DNA of 56,876 nt from Bacteroidales bacterium (GCA_019416285.1 DXXM01000020.1:1-56876), one strand, 5' to 3'. Positions 8,628 through 17,494 are shown, numbered from the stretch's first letter. The notes: generated by a model from the letters alone, not told the origin. Made by a program: numbers and translations.

Positions 8628-8654
8628 GATAAAACTAATAGGCAAGTTTTCAAA
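8624..8654 (-). promoter_or_regulatory. Promoter of the BlaI-M56/TonB-GLPGLI-barrel operon
   Basis: Leftward, a TTTG -33 box (8651-8654) is followed after 19 bases by TATCTTTG (8624-8631), an excellent match to the Bacteroidetes -7 consensus. Expected transcription start is near 8617, about 87 bases before the repressor gene. Confidence 0.75.
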
Positions 8655-8714
8655 CTAAGCCATTAGTATTTTATAGTTAATTTCTGTTAAATCTTTCGGT
8701 TTCCCCAATATTTC

Positions 8715-9719
8715 TTAAAAAAGACGGTAGGAAAGGGTGAAAGTCAGCACCGGATAGACCTTGATGCCCTTGAAAAAGTCCACATAGTCACCCGGCTTGC
8801 CCTTGATGTTGACCACCTCCGATGTGAGGTCGACACCGTCATGAGTCACAATGCTCGGCGAACCGCCCCACATCATCATACCGCAGTCCACGTCGAAATT
8901 CAGGCGCTTGTTCTTAGTCAGCGGCCCCGTGTAACCCAGACCCACATACGGGCGGAATACATTGGCATAAGCACTGGCCTTCACCATACCATCCTTATCC
9001 GGCTGCATCATATAAGGCTTCCCATCCTTGAAATCACCGATATGGATACCCATGTGGCCGTTTTCCTCAAGATCAGCCCTGACATCTTCCACCAGGAATG
9101 GGTCGAGATAGAAATCACCGTAGATAGGAGTCTCATAGAAGTCCGTCTCCATGAAGTAGTCATAGAAATGATTGTAGATGTTGACAGCGAGCAGCGAAGG
9201 CATCTCGCCCATGGTATTGAGCGATTTGGCCACCTTCTTTGAGCCGATATACATACCGGCCGAGAAGCGCCACCCCTTGTCGGCCCAGGGATAGACATCG
9301 AAAATAAGTTTGAAGTTATACATCAGCGGCTTGCCGTCCATCTCCACGCGGTCGTCCACGTCGATACCGGTGAGACGTTTCATATAGTTCTGCATCGTGG
9401 CGAAATTTCCTGAATGGACACCACCGTCGGTATAGCTCTGCAGACTAAACGATAGCGGCACCGTGAAACGCGGTATAAAGTCGAAACCTGCGCGGACACG
9501 GATATTCTCAGTTATTCCCGAAGCAAAATTGATACCCAGTCCTGTCGTGCCGACCGACACTCCGAGATCGAGATGCCTGAAAAGGACTGAACGCGATGTT
9601 GTATTGACAGACTCCGGTTCATGCTGCTGGATTTCCCGAGCAGATACGGATGTTAATAACAATAAATTAAGGATAAGGCACACAGACATACGTCGGAAGG
9701 CCATAGAGAGATGTGACAT
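8715..9719 (-). CDS. Predicted outer-membrane beta-barrel protein, unrecognised family
   Basis: A 334-residue protein (from the first ATG) with a signal peptide whose hydrophobic core is CLILNLLLLTSVSA (about 13-26). The start could also be Met6 or Met11; the second gives a more typical signal peptide. The mature part has alternating hydrophobic/aromatic strands (LDLGVSVGTTGLGINF, VRAGFDFIPRF, FRPYVGLGY) and ends in LTFTLSYRLF, with the C-terminal phenylalanine common in outer-membrane barrels. I do not recognise the family and cannot give a ligand. It is divergent from the surface lipoprotein gene, across a 383-base intergenic region holding promoters for both. Confidence 0.75.
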   Translation of the reverse strand: MSHLSMAFRRMSVCLILNLLLLTSVSAREIQQHEPESVNTTSRSVLFRHLDLGVSVGTTGLGINFASGITENIRVRAGFDFIPRFTVPLSFSLQSYTDGGVHSGNFATMQNYMKRLTGIDVDDRVEMDGKPLMYNFKLIFDVYPWADKGWRFSAGMYIGSKKVAKSLNTMGEMPSLLAVNIYNHFYDYFMETDFYETPIYGDFYLDPFLVEDVRADLEENGHMGIHIGDFKDGKPYMMQPDKDGMVKASAYANVFRPYVGLGYTGPLTKNKRLNFDVDCGMMMWGGSPSIVTHDGVDLTSEVVNIKGKPGDYVDFFKGIKVYPVLTFTLSYRLF

Positions 9720-9780
9720 GATGTAAAAATCAGATTGCTCAGTAAGGATATATTCAATTACTCAATTGTGAATGTATGTG

Positions 9781-9788
9781 CAAAATTA
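9781..9788 (-). promoter_or_regulatory. -7 promoter box for the 8.7-9.7 kb barrel gene
   Basis: Leftward this reads TAATTTTG, fitting TAnnTTTG. No good TTTG is seen 18-21 bases upstream, so the -33 element is weak. The implied leader is about 55 bases. Confidence 0.45.
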
Positions 9789-9838
9789 CAGTTTTTTTAG
9801 CACTAATCTCTATGCTCTAAAACATTTTTTCATTAAGA

Positions 9839-9871
9839 TTTGTTATTATTGGCGTAAATTTACTAACTTTG
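9839..9871 (+). promoter_or_regulatory. Promoter of the surface lipoprotein/OmpA operon
   Basis: TTTG (9839-9842) and TAACTTTG (9864-9871), 21 bases apart, form a full Bacteroidetes -33/-7 pair. Transcription should start near 9878. Confidence 0.72.
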
Positions 9872-9877
9872 CCACCC

Positions 9878-10102
9878 AATAGGAATTAGAAAAGTGGAAT
9901 TAACCCCCTACTTATATATAATACATGACGACATGTTTACATCGTTTTCAACTGCGTGTACGTTGCTTTGAGACCGCTACTTAACTGATAAAACCTATAC
10001 ATGCCGTTTTATCAAGCAGAGAAATACACATATTTCAACTACCACAATTCAACTAAGACAAAAATACAATTGCAAACATACTTAAATTTTAAACAAACTG
10101 AA
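9878..10102 (+). other. Long 5' untranslated leader of the surface lipoprotein gene
   Basis: About 225 bases separate the predicted transcription start from the chosen ATG at 10103. The stretch is A/T-rich, and its last part (10001-10102) is an open frame in phase with the gene but encodes a tail rich in Asn, Tyr, Thr and Lys unlike the protein that follows, so I treat it as leader. No riboswitch class was recognised. With the divergent promoter this accounts for the whole 9720-10102 gap. Confidence 0.5.
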
Positions 10103-12586
10103 ATGAAGAAAAAATTCATCACAGGATTGCTTCTCCTGGCGGTTACTGCCACGGGATTCAGCACATTCACGTCGTGTAAAGACACCGATGATGACCAGTT
10201 TACCGAGTTGAAAGGCGATCAGGCCACACTCAAGGCCGCCCTTGACAAACTCAGAGCTGACCTTGAGGCCAACAAGTGCACCTGCGCCGACAAGCTCCTC
10301 ACAGAAGCTCAGGTTAAGCAGTGGATCAATGATCAGACCAAGGATCTCGCAACCAAGGCCGCTCTTGACCTCATCGATAAGGAAGTTCAGAAACTCACAG
10401 GCAACGGCCTCGTGAATCTTACACAGGATCAGGTTCAGAACCTCGTTTCGCTCGCAGCACAGGCTCAGACACTTCTCGGTCTCAGCAACTCCGTCAACGA
10501 CCTTCAGAAGTGGTTTGACGGTATCGGAATCGACGTCCCCACCTTCCAGGAATATGTAAAGGAAGGCCAGTGGGTTAAGACCAACAAAGCTGTCCTCGAC
10601 GCAATTATTCTCAAGAAAGCTGAGATTGACAAACTCAATGATGCAGCTCTCACCGCTCTCAACACATATTACAATGATCTTTCTAAGGTCAGCGAAATGT
10701 ACAACATCCTCTTCCCCGAAGGCACTGCCGATGGTGAATGGTGGAACTACGCTGAGGTGATGCAGAACATCAAAAACAACCAGACTGCCATCCAGACTCT
10801 TCAGCAGGATATCGACTCTATTCTCGGCCGCATCAACGACATGGTGACAAGCCTTCTCCTCCAGGCTACTGCCAACCCCGTGTTCGGCTCTATCAACACT
10901 CCCTTCGGTGTTAACTCGATGGTTCTCATGTCATACTACGGCAAGCTCGCTACTTCAATCGAGCAGTTCCCTGCAAAGGGCGTAGGCGCTGAGTACAACG
11001 GCAAGGATGTCGACGTTAACTGGGCTGCCCTCACCAACGGCAAATACTATCAGATTCAGGATCCCGACAACATCATCTCACTCGACGAGAACGGCATGGC
11101 AACTCTCGGTGACCTTTGGTTCACCGTCAACCCCGGAACTGTCAACAACCTCGCTCTCGACGGCTTCGCTCTCGTCAACAGCAAGGAAGAAGTTTCCAAG
11201 GTTACTCTCAGCAACATCCACAAGGACGACGAAACCAACTTCAAGTTCGGTATCTCCCGTGCAGCCGGCAATGGCAACGGTCTTTACGCTGCTACAGCAC
11301 TCGTGGCTCCCTCTGACCTCGACGCTATCAAAATCAACATCGAGCCCGGTCTCAAGGACGCACTCGTAAACGCTGTCAAGAACCACACTGCTACCGACAT
11401 CGCTCAGATGCTCAAAGCTATCTATAACCAGCTTCAGAACGTATGCGATGCCAACGCACTCCGCTACACCTGGACTTCTAAGGATGTTAAGGACGAAAAC
11501 GGCAACTGGCTCACCCGCGAAAACAAAGTTTACTCTAACTACGGTCTTGCAGCAACCGCTTTCAAGCCCCTTTCATTTGCTACTCTCTACGGCGAATCAT
11601 TCCGTCAGATTCCTACCATCGATCCTATCGAACTCGACAAGAGCCTCGTTGACCTCGACCTCAAGCCCTTCAAGATCGGCGATGTAACTCTCAATATCAA
11701 CATCAACATCGAATCTATCAAGATTGATCCGGTCGGCAAGACTATCATCACAGTCAAAGTTCCTAAGAAATTTGATGTATCAGTCGAAGGAGATGGTAAG
11801 GGTGAAGCTGTTCTCCCTGACGGTTGGGAAAATAATCCGGCATACTACGACACTGTTGACGTAGACATCACCAAAAACCTTCAGGAAGTTGTTGACAAGA
11901 TTCAGGCTTCTATCGACACCTGGATTCTCGGCGACGAGCAGAACCCCGGTCTCAACGACCAGATTAACAATGCTATCAAGGATGCAGTTGACGAAGCCTT
12001 CAACGGCCCCAACGGTCTCGTGACAAGCATCGAAAACCAGGTTAACGACATGATGGGCTCTATCCAGGGCAAACTCGACTCACTCGTTGACAAAATCAAC
12101 ACTGACTATCTCGGCAAAGTCAACAGCCTCATCAATAAAGTCAACAGCGTATCAGCCCGCATCAACAAGATTCTTGCTGATCCCAACCACTACCTCCAGG
12201 CCACCATGCTCTACAAGAACGGCAACGGCCAGCTTGCTCTTCTTTCCACCAACCCCAACCAGCCTTCTCAGTTCAAGGGCAACGGTGAGGCTATCGAACT
12301 CTGGGCTACTACCTATAACTTCGAGACTCTCTGCCCCGTATTCAAGAAGTTTGTCGGTGTGACCAAAGTAACCAAGAACGGTACTGAGGATTGCCCCGCT
12401 CTCGCAGCAGCCGCCAACAAAGCAGCCAACAAGATGGCTACCGTCCTCAACGGCGATGCCAACCGTGTTGCTCTCGACGTCAAGGGTGCTACTAACGGTG
12501 TCTACACTTATGAGCTCGCTTATCAGGCTCTCGACTACACCGGCCACACCTCTACCGTTAAGTGCTACGTTCAGGTAGTAAGATAA
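10103..12586 (+). CDS. Large surface lipoprotein with coiled-coil segments, possibly a surface-layer or major envelope protein
   Basis: The start at MKKKFITGLLLL gives an 827-residue lipoprotein: a signal peptide ends at FTSC with Cys25 as lipidation site, followed by KDTDDD, an acidic run resembling the Bacteroidetes lipoprotein export signal for surface display. Helical, coiled-coil-like segments lie at about 30-95 and 610-695; the middle is richer in Gly, Asn and beta-type sequence. Codon choice is strongly biased (CTC, GAC, AAC, AAG), as in highly expressed genes, unlike the flanking envelope genes. An OmpA gene follows after 41 bases. Similar Muribaculaceae proteins may be annotated with a PL29-lyase-like N-terminal domain, but I see no catalytic site. 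Function as a structural surface protein is inference. Confidence 0.72.
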   Translation: MKKKFITGLLLLAVTATGFSTFTSCKDTDDDQFTELKGDQATLKAALDKLRADLEANKCTCADKLLTEAQVKQWINDQTKDLATKAALDLIDKEVQKLTGNGLVNLTQDQVQNLVSLAAQAQTLLGLSNSVNDLQKWFDGIGIDVPTFQEYVKEGQWVKTNKAVLDAIILKKAEIDKLNDAALTALNTYYNDLSKVSEMYNILFPEGTADGEWWNYAEVMQNIKNNQTAIQTLQQDIDSILGRINDMVTSLLLQATANPVFGSINTPFGVNSMVLMSYYGKLATSIEQFPAKGVGAEYNGKDVDVNWAALTNGKYYQIQDPDNIISLDENGMATLGDLWFTVNPGTVNNLALDGFALVNSKEEVSKVTLSNIHKDDETNFKFGISRAAGNGNGLYAATALVAPSDLDAIKINIEPGLKDALVNAVKNHTATDIAQMLKAIYNQLQNVCDANALRYTWTSKDVKDENGNWLTRENKVYSNYGLAATAFKPLSFATLYGESFRQIPTIDPIELDKSLVDLDLKPFKIGDVTLNININIESIKIDPVGKTIITVKVPKKFDVSVEGDGKGEAVLPDGWENNPAYYDTVDVDITKNLQEVVDKIQASIDTWILGDEQNPGLNDQINNAIKDAVDEAFNGPNGLVTSIENQVNDMMGSIQGKLDSLVDKINTDYLGKVNSLINKVNSVSARINKILADPNHYLQATMLYKNGNGQLALLSTNPNQPSQFKGNGEAIELWATTYNFETLCPVFKKFVGVTKVTKNGTEDCPALAAAANKAANKMATVLNGDANRVALDVKGATNGVYTYELAYQALDYTGHTSTVKCYVQVVR

Positions 12587-12627
12587 TCAGAATCCTCAAG
12601 GCTCAAAATCTATATTAAAACAACAAC

Positions 12628-13779
12628 ATGAAAATTAATAAGTTATTCCTATCTGCCTCACTCGCCCTCTGTGCAGCCTTCGGCGCCAACGCACAGACAG
12701 TGGAGGAAGAGGTGACTGAATACGTCTTCCAGCCCCACTGGTACATCCAGGGTCAGGTTGGTATGCAGGAGACCTTGGGCGAAACCAGCTTCGGTAAGCT
12801 CGCCTCGTTCAACGCCCAGATCGGCGGCGGCTACAACTTCAACCCCGTTCTCGGCGCACGTCTTATCTTCAACAGCTGGACCAGCAAGGCTTCCATCTGT
12901 GTCAACGGCGACCGCCGCAACTGGAAGTGGAACTACCTCGCTCCGAGCGTCAACCTCACCGCTGACCTCGTAAACCTCTTCGGCGGTTTCAACCCCGAGC
13001 GTAAGGTGAGCGCAGGTCTCTTCGCCGGTATCGGCATGAACATCGCCTACAACAATGACCGCGCCAACGCTGTCAACGCAGCCCTCCGCGACAAGGTCTA
13101 TGAGGCCCTCCCCGCCGGCGAGCGTCCCAATCCCCTCGGCAACATCTGGGAAGGCACCAAGGTGCGTTTCCTCGGCCAGTTCGGTGTCTTTGCCGACTAC
13201 GCCGTTTCCAGCCGTGTCAAACTCGGTCTTGAACTTCAGGCCAACGTCCTCCCCGACGGCTACAACTCAAAGAAAGCGCCCAATGCCGACTGGTACTTCA
13301 ACGGTCTCGTTGGTGTCAAGTACACCTTCGGTCCCTCTTCACGCAAGCAGACCCGTAAGGTGTCCGTGCCCACGGCTACTCAGATTGTAGAGAAGATTGT
13401 AGAAGTTCCCGTTGAGAAGGTAGTAGTCAAGGAAGTCATCAAGGAAGTACCCGCCGCTCTCACCCGCGACGTATTCTTCAAGATTTCCACTACCAAGGTA
13501 ACAAAGGACGAGATGTATAAAGTAGCTGAAATCGCACGCTACATGAAGGAGAATCCCACTTCTACCGTCACCGTCACCGGCTATGCCGACAAGGGTACCG
13601 GTAGCCGTGCGCTCAATCTCCGCCTCTCGGCTCAGCGCTCACAGGCTGTTGTCGACGCTCTCATCAAGGAGTTCGGCATCTCTGCTGACCGCATCCAGAC
13701 CAAGAGCATGGGCGAAGACGAGTATCAGCCTTATGACAAGCCCGAGCTCAACCGCGTGGCTATCTGCGTGGCTAAATAA
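12628..13779 (+). CDS. OmpA family outer-membrane protein
   Basis: A 383-residue protein with a signal peptide (1-22, ending GANAQ), an N-terminal eight-stranded-type barrel (about 30-240, opening with HWYIQGQVGMQETLG), a valine/proline/lysine-rich repetitive linker (VEKIVEVPVEKVVVKEV, about 251-275) and a C-terminal OmpA domain (about 280-383). The OmpA domain keeps the peptidoglycan-binding pattern GYADKGTGSR...NLRLSAQRSQAVVDAL. It should tie the outer membrane to peptidoglycan. It is co-transcribed with the large surface lipoprotein upstream and shares its highly expressed codon style; a strong terminator follows. Confidence 0.94.
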   Translation: MKINKLFLSASLALCAAFGANAQTVEEEVTEYVFQPHWYIQGQVGMQETLGETSFGKLASFNAQIGGGYNFNPVLGARLIFNSWTSKASICVNGDRRNWKWNYLAPSVNLTADLVNLFGGFNPERKVSAGLFAGIGMNIAYNNDRANAVNAALRDKVYEALPAGERPNPLGNIWEGTKVRFLGQFGVFADYAVSSRVKLGLELQANVLPDGYNSKKAPNADWYFNGLVGVKYTFGPSSRKQTRKVSVPTATQIVEKIVEVPVEKVVVKEVIKEVPAALTRDVFFKISTTKVTKDEMYKVAEIARYMKENPTSTVTVTGYADKGTGSRALNLRLSAQRSQAVVDALIKEFGISADRIQTKSMGEDEYQPYDKPELNRVAICVAK

Positions 13780-13836
13780 ATCTGACCGTCTCTATCAGTA
13801 GGGCAAAGCCCTGCAACTCTTATTTCTCATAATAGG

Positions 13837-13870
13837 CCGGATCCGCCGCAACGAGGCGGGTCCGGTTTTT
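13837..13870 (+). terminator. Intrinsic terminator of the lipoprotein/OmpA operon
   Basis: CCGGATCCGCC (13837-13847) pairs with GGCGGGTCCGG (13855-13865) through one G-U pair around a seven-base loop, followed by five Ts. Confidence 0.9.
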
Positions 13871-14072
13871 ATTGTATACGTCTCCGCATTTAAAGACTAT
13901 TTCACTACCACAGAGCCATTTTTAACATCTAAATTTTCGATATTAGCGCTTTTTATAGTAATTTTACACCCTCAAAAAATTCCCCATACATTCACATATA
14001 TTGCCGATTGCTGAACCGCCCCCTAATCAGACGGCAATCCATAACCAACATTGACCATAGCATTGTCAGTTT

Positions 14073-15272
14073 ATGAAATCAATCCTTACTACATTTATTG
14101 CTTCATCCATCGCCATTACTACCCTTGCAGGCGTTCATGAAGGAGAGGGATATTACAGAGTACAGAATTACCTTACCGCCCGCTATGTATATGTCACCGA
14201 CAACCGCGGCTCACTGAACTTCCAGGCAACCACCGCCGAACTTGGAGCAATAGAACTCTGGAAAGGCGAAGATAAAACCATATCAGACCCCGCTTCGGTA
14301 ATCTATATCAAAGATCTCGATGGCAAAGGCCGCGACTTTGACCTTCAGACACAGGGAACGGGAGTGAAAACAATCATCGACTACCCTGTCAGCATCATTG
14401 AGAATAAGTCTACCAAACCTCTTACCCACCGCATATTCGGACGCAACAGCGGTCTTACAAGATACATCGGCGACGGCACCGGTTCAGATGCCGTCATTGA
14501 CCTCGAGCGCGGCTACGCAAGCTCCCAGCTTGCAGGTGGAGACAAAGCCAATCTCTGGTTATTTAAGAAAATATCGATTTCCGACAATTATTTCGGAATC
14601 ACTCCCGACCTCCGCAACGGCAATGAATATTATTCGACAATCTATGCCGGGTTCCCCTTCTCCCTTGCATCGCAAGGCATGAAGGCCTACTACATCACCA
14701 AAGTCGGCAACGGCATGGCGGCTATTAAGGAAATAAGCGGTACAGTTCCCGCCGGCACACCTGTCATTGTCAAATGTGCTGCCTCTACTGCCTCCGGCAA
14801 TAAGCTAAACGTCGGAGGAACAGCCTCGGCTCTGTCTGGCAACAGACTTGGAGGAGTATATTTCAACAACACAAGTCTCAAGCACAAGAATCAGACACCC
14901 TACGACAAAGAGACAATGCGTGTCCTCGGCACACTCTCCGACGGCTCAGTCGGATTCGTGGCTTCGGACACACTTAAATTTCTCCCCCGCAACAAAGCAT
15001 ATCTCACAGTCCCGGCAGGTTCACCGGCAGAGATAAGACTCGTCAGCGAAGAAGAGTTTGACCATGCATCCATCATATCGGTCAATAAGGACCGAGTTTC
15101 GGTGCGCATCGAAGACATGACCCTTATTGTGGAAGGCGATACTCCTGTGGAGGTCTTCACAGTAACAGGCCAACTCGTCCGCCGAGGAAATTTCAGCAGC
15201 CTTCTCCTCCCCGCTCCCGGTATATACATTGTAAAGACAAGCTCAAACGCAACCAAACTGATTGCCCGCTGA
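14073..15272 (+). CDS. Secreted protein with a C-terminal sorting-like domain
   Basis: The 399-residue protein begins with a signal peptide (about 1-19, SSIAITTLAG). Residues 22-170 carry an aromatic and Gly/Asp-rich domain (GEGYYRVQNYLTARYVYVTD) that I do not recognise. The last 65 residues resemble a type IX secretion C-terminal domain: a strand with VEVFTVTGQLVRRG, then LPAPGIYIVK and a short basic end (KLIAR). Such domains route proteins through T9SS in Bacteroidetes, but look-alikes occur in species lacking the system, and no T9SS gene is in this window. It stands alone, between the terminator of the OmpA operon and a hairpin before msrA. Confidence 0.75.
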   Translation: MKSILTTFIASSIAITTLAGVHEGEGYYRVQNYLTARYVYVTDNRGSLNFQATTAELGAIELWKGEDKTISDPASVIYIKDLDGKGRDFDLQTQGTGVKTIIDYPVSIIENKSTKPLTHRIFGRNSGLTRYIGDGTGSDAVIDLERGYASSQLAGGDKANLWLFKKISISDNYFGITPDLRNGNEYYSTIYAGFPFSLASQGMKAYYITKVGNGMAAIKEISGTVPAGTPVIVKCAASTASGNKLNVGGTASALSGNRLGGVYFNNTSLKHKNQTPYDKETMRVLGTLSDGSVGFVASDTLKFLPRNKAYLTVPAGSPAEIRLVSEEEFDHASIISVNKDRVSVRIEDMTLIVEGDTPVEVFTVTGQLVRRGNFSSLLLPAPGIYIVKTSSNATKLIAR

Positions 15273-15348
15273 CACACGTCCTCCGCGACACCTGATCTGA
15301 CACTTACATACCGGCATCTGGTCTTCAGCCGCCACCGGATATACAGCA

Positions 15349-15389
15349 AAAACGCCTGCGCTAAACATTCATGTCCGCGCAGGCGTTTT
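15349..15389 (+). terminator. Hairpin/terminator between the secreted-protein gene and msrA
   Basis: AAAACGCCTGCGC (15349-15361) is a perfect inverted repeat of GCGCAGGCGTTTT (15377-15389) around a 15-base loop. With only four Ts it is a moderate rightward terminator; the A-rich left arm makes it symmetrical. It ends six bases before the msrA start codon, so it may instead shape msrA translation. Confidence 0.72.
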
Positions 15390-15395
15390 GCCCGT

Positions 15396-16013
15396 ATGAA
15401 GAGATTAACCGCCATGCTGTCCGCCGCTCTACCTGCACTCCTGCCCCTGGTGGCATGCGCGGGACAGTCACGCGAAAAAGAAAGCACAATGAACAGCAAC
15501 AATCAACTCGAGACAATCTATTTTGCAGGGGGGTGCTTCTGGGGCACAGAACACTTCTTCAAGCAGATTGACGGGGTGGTCGACACTGAAGTCGGCTACG
15601 CCAACAGCACTATCCCCAACCCTACTTACAAAGAAGTATGCACGGGTGAGACTCACGCAGCCGAGGGAGTGAAAGTGGAGTATGACACTACCCGAATTGA
15701 CCTCCCCTTCCTCATCCAGCTATATTTCATGACCATCGACCCGACATCGGTCAACCGTCAGGGCAACGACATGGGCACCCAGTACCGCACAGGTATCTAC
15801 TATACAAATGCCGCCCAGCAGCGCATAGCCCTCGCGGAAATCGAAAAGGAATCGCAGCTCCATTCGCACCCCCTCGCCGTCGAGGTCACGCAGCTACAGA
15901 ACTTCTACCCAGCCGAAGAATATCATCAGGACTATCTCGACAAGAATCCCGGAGGCTACTGTCATATTGACCCGCGCCTCTTTGAAATCGCACGCAACGC
16001 CCGCAGACCGTAA
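15396..16013 (+). CDS. msrA: Peptide-methionine (S)-S-oxide reductase, lipoprotein form
   Basis: The 205-residue protein carries the MsrA active-site motif GGCFWGTE with catalytic Cys47 and the conserved C-terminal GYCHI at about 190. MsrA reduces methionine-S-sulfoxide in oxidised proteins. Unlike cytoplasmic MsrA it has an N-terminal signal (1-20) with lipobox LVAC and Cys21, so the enzyme should be membrane-anchored and act in the periplasm. A shorter cytoplasmic form could start at Met32 (15489), but the well-formed lipoprotein signal argues for the upstream start. That start lies just after a stable hairpin. It converges with the second OmpA gene. Confidence 0.94.
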   Translation: MKRLTAMLSAALPALLPLVACAGQSREKESTMNSNNQLETIYFAGGCFWGTEHFFKQIDGVVDTEVGYANSTIPNPTYKEVCTGETHAAEGVKVEYDTTRIDLPFLIQLYFMTIDPTSVNRQGNDMGTQYRTGIYYTNAAQQRIALAEIEKESQLHSHPLAVEVTQLQNFYPAEEYHQDYLDKNPGGYCHIDPRLFEIARNARRP

Positions 16014-16053
16014 GCAATCCTTCATCCCGGTTGTGTCTCTACAGTATATTGAC

Positions 16054-16090
16054 AAAAAGCAGCCTGCAATCTTTTCGGGATGCAGGCTGC
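16054..16090 (-). terminator. Terminator downstream of the second OmpA gene
   Basis: GCAGCCTGCA (16059-16068) and TGCAGGCTGC (16081-16090) form a perfect 10-bp stem with a 12-base loop. Five As at 16054-16058 become a T-run leftward, so it best terminates the leftward OmpA gene; it may also help end msrA. Confidence 0.82.
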
Positions 16091-16147
16091 CGGTTTATAT
16101 AGACTTTAGTCCGTAAAAGACGTCACACTCACTATCCGAAAGCGTGT

Positions 16148-17329
16148 TTACTTCTTCTCGATAGTGACGGCACGGTCGAGAGAGACGAATTTCTCGCCCA
16201 TGTCATTGAGATTACCGTTGTTGACGGTGACATCAAGCTGTGAGGCGTCAACGCCGTTGCGGAGGAGAACCTTTTCAACACCGTTGGCACGTGCATGACG
16301 CAGACGCTCGTTGACAGCTTCGGTACCAGTATAATTGTCGGCCCAACCGGTGACAGTGTATTTCTGGTCAGGATTCTGCTTCATTACCTCAGCTACGGCA
16401 CCGAGCACTTTGTTGTCCACGCGGCTGAGACGTGAGCTACCGATGGTATAATAAATAGTGCATACCGGACCTTCCTTAGCCTCTACTTTCTCGACGGGAC
16501 GGTTGAGGCAGTCGCGGAGCTGACTTTCGAGGTCTGCAATACGGGCATTGGCAGCCTGCAGACGGGCCTCGATTGCGTCGCAGTTGGTGGGCTCGGGACA
16601 TACAGGCACGATAGGAGCGCCCCAGGTGCTCTTGTTGAAATTATAGGTCACACCGAGGTAGGCCTGAAGGTCCATGTACTGATGTGAATTTTGTTCAGCG
16701 CCGAAAGCAACCGCACGGAGATCAAGATAGATGCTGAAATTCTTGTTAAGGGCGAAACTGTTGATAAGACCTGCGTGAACAGCAACGTTCTTGTTGTGAC
16801 CGCTGCCCCAGCCGTCGCGCTCGCCGTTGGCCTTGTAGTCGGGCACATACTGGAGGTTCATGCCGGCACCGCCATAAAGAATACCATTGTAGACACGGCC
16901 GGGACGATAACCGCACCACCAATTAGTCAAGTTGACCATAGCATCGAAGTTAAGACCGAATTCATTACGGTGAAAACGGCTGTAGCCGTTATCCCAACCG
17001 GCATAATATCCGATACCTTCCTTACCGATACCCTTAAGCTGTGTGAAATTAAGACCGGCACGGAGTCCCACGATGGGAGAAAACCATTTGCCTACCCAAA
17101 AACCGGCATTGGGTGAAAAGCGGTTGAAGAAACTGCGGTCGGAATTGTTGTGGCGGTAGTAGTAGTTGATACCACCTTCAACCGAAACAAACCAGTTGTC
17201 GGAAAAACTGTTGAAAATGTAGCCCTGAGAGGGATCCTCTACATAGCTTACTTCCTGATTGCTCTGCGCGAGCGCGCTCTGACCCATAAAAAGGGCGGCA
17301 ACCAAGCCAAGAATCGTACTTTTTCTCAT
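16148..17329 (-). CDS. OmpA family outer-membrane protein (second)
   Basis: A 393-residue protein with a signal peptide (1-21, ending SALAQ), an N-terminal barrel-like region (about 30-235, rich in Trp, Tyr and Gly), a short helical coiled-coil spacer (CDAIEARLQAANARIADLES, about 250-275) and an OmpA-like C-terminal domain (about 288-393). The C-terminal domain keeps YTVTGWADNYTG and NERLRHARANGVEKVL but is more divergent than the other OmpA protein here. It likely spans the outer membrane and contacts peptidoglycan. It is a single-gene unit with its own promoter box and terminator. Confidence 0.92.
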   Translation of the reverse strand: MRKSTILGLVAALFMGQSALAQSNQEVSYVEDPSQGYIFNSFSDNWFVSVEGGINYYYRHNNSDRSFFNRFSPNAGFWVGKWFSPIVGLRAGLNFTQLKGIGKEGIGYYAGWDNGYSRFHRNEFGLNFDAMVNLTNWWCGYRPGRVYNGILYGGAGMNLQYVPDYKANGERDGWGSGHNKNVAVHAGLINSFALNKNFSIYLDLRAVAFGAEQNSHQYMDLQAYLGVTYNFNKSTWGAPIVPVCPEPTNCDAIEARLQAANARIADLESQLRDCLNRPVEKVEAKEGPVCTIYYTIGSSRLSRVDNKVLGAVAEVMKQNPDQKYTVTGWADNYTGTEAVNERLRHARANGVEKVLLRNGVDASQLDVTVNNGNLNDMGEKFVSLDRAVTIEKK

Positions 17330-17486
17330 AATAAAATAGAATTACTGTAAATAGTGAACTTGTTCGTCTCTTACTCTGTAAATGTGATGTCTCAATTCTC
17401 TTCGCTACAAGTTAACTACTTAGATTATTGCACATTTATCAACACTAACGTAGCGTTTAATGCCACGCTTTCGTGTTAATTTCCGC

Positions 17487-17494
17487 CAAAGTTA
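17487..17494 (-). promoter_or_regulatory. -7 promoter box for the second OmpA gene
   Basis: Leftward TAACTTTG, a strong match to TAnnTTTG; no clear -33 at the usual distance. The implied leader is about 150 bases. With the transketolase terminator this is all I see in the 17330-17708 gap, which is otherwise A/T-rich. Confidence 0.5.
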
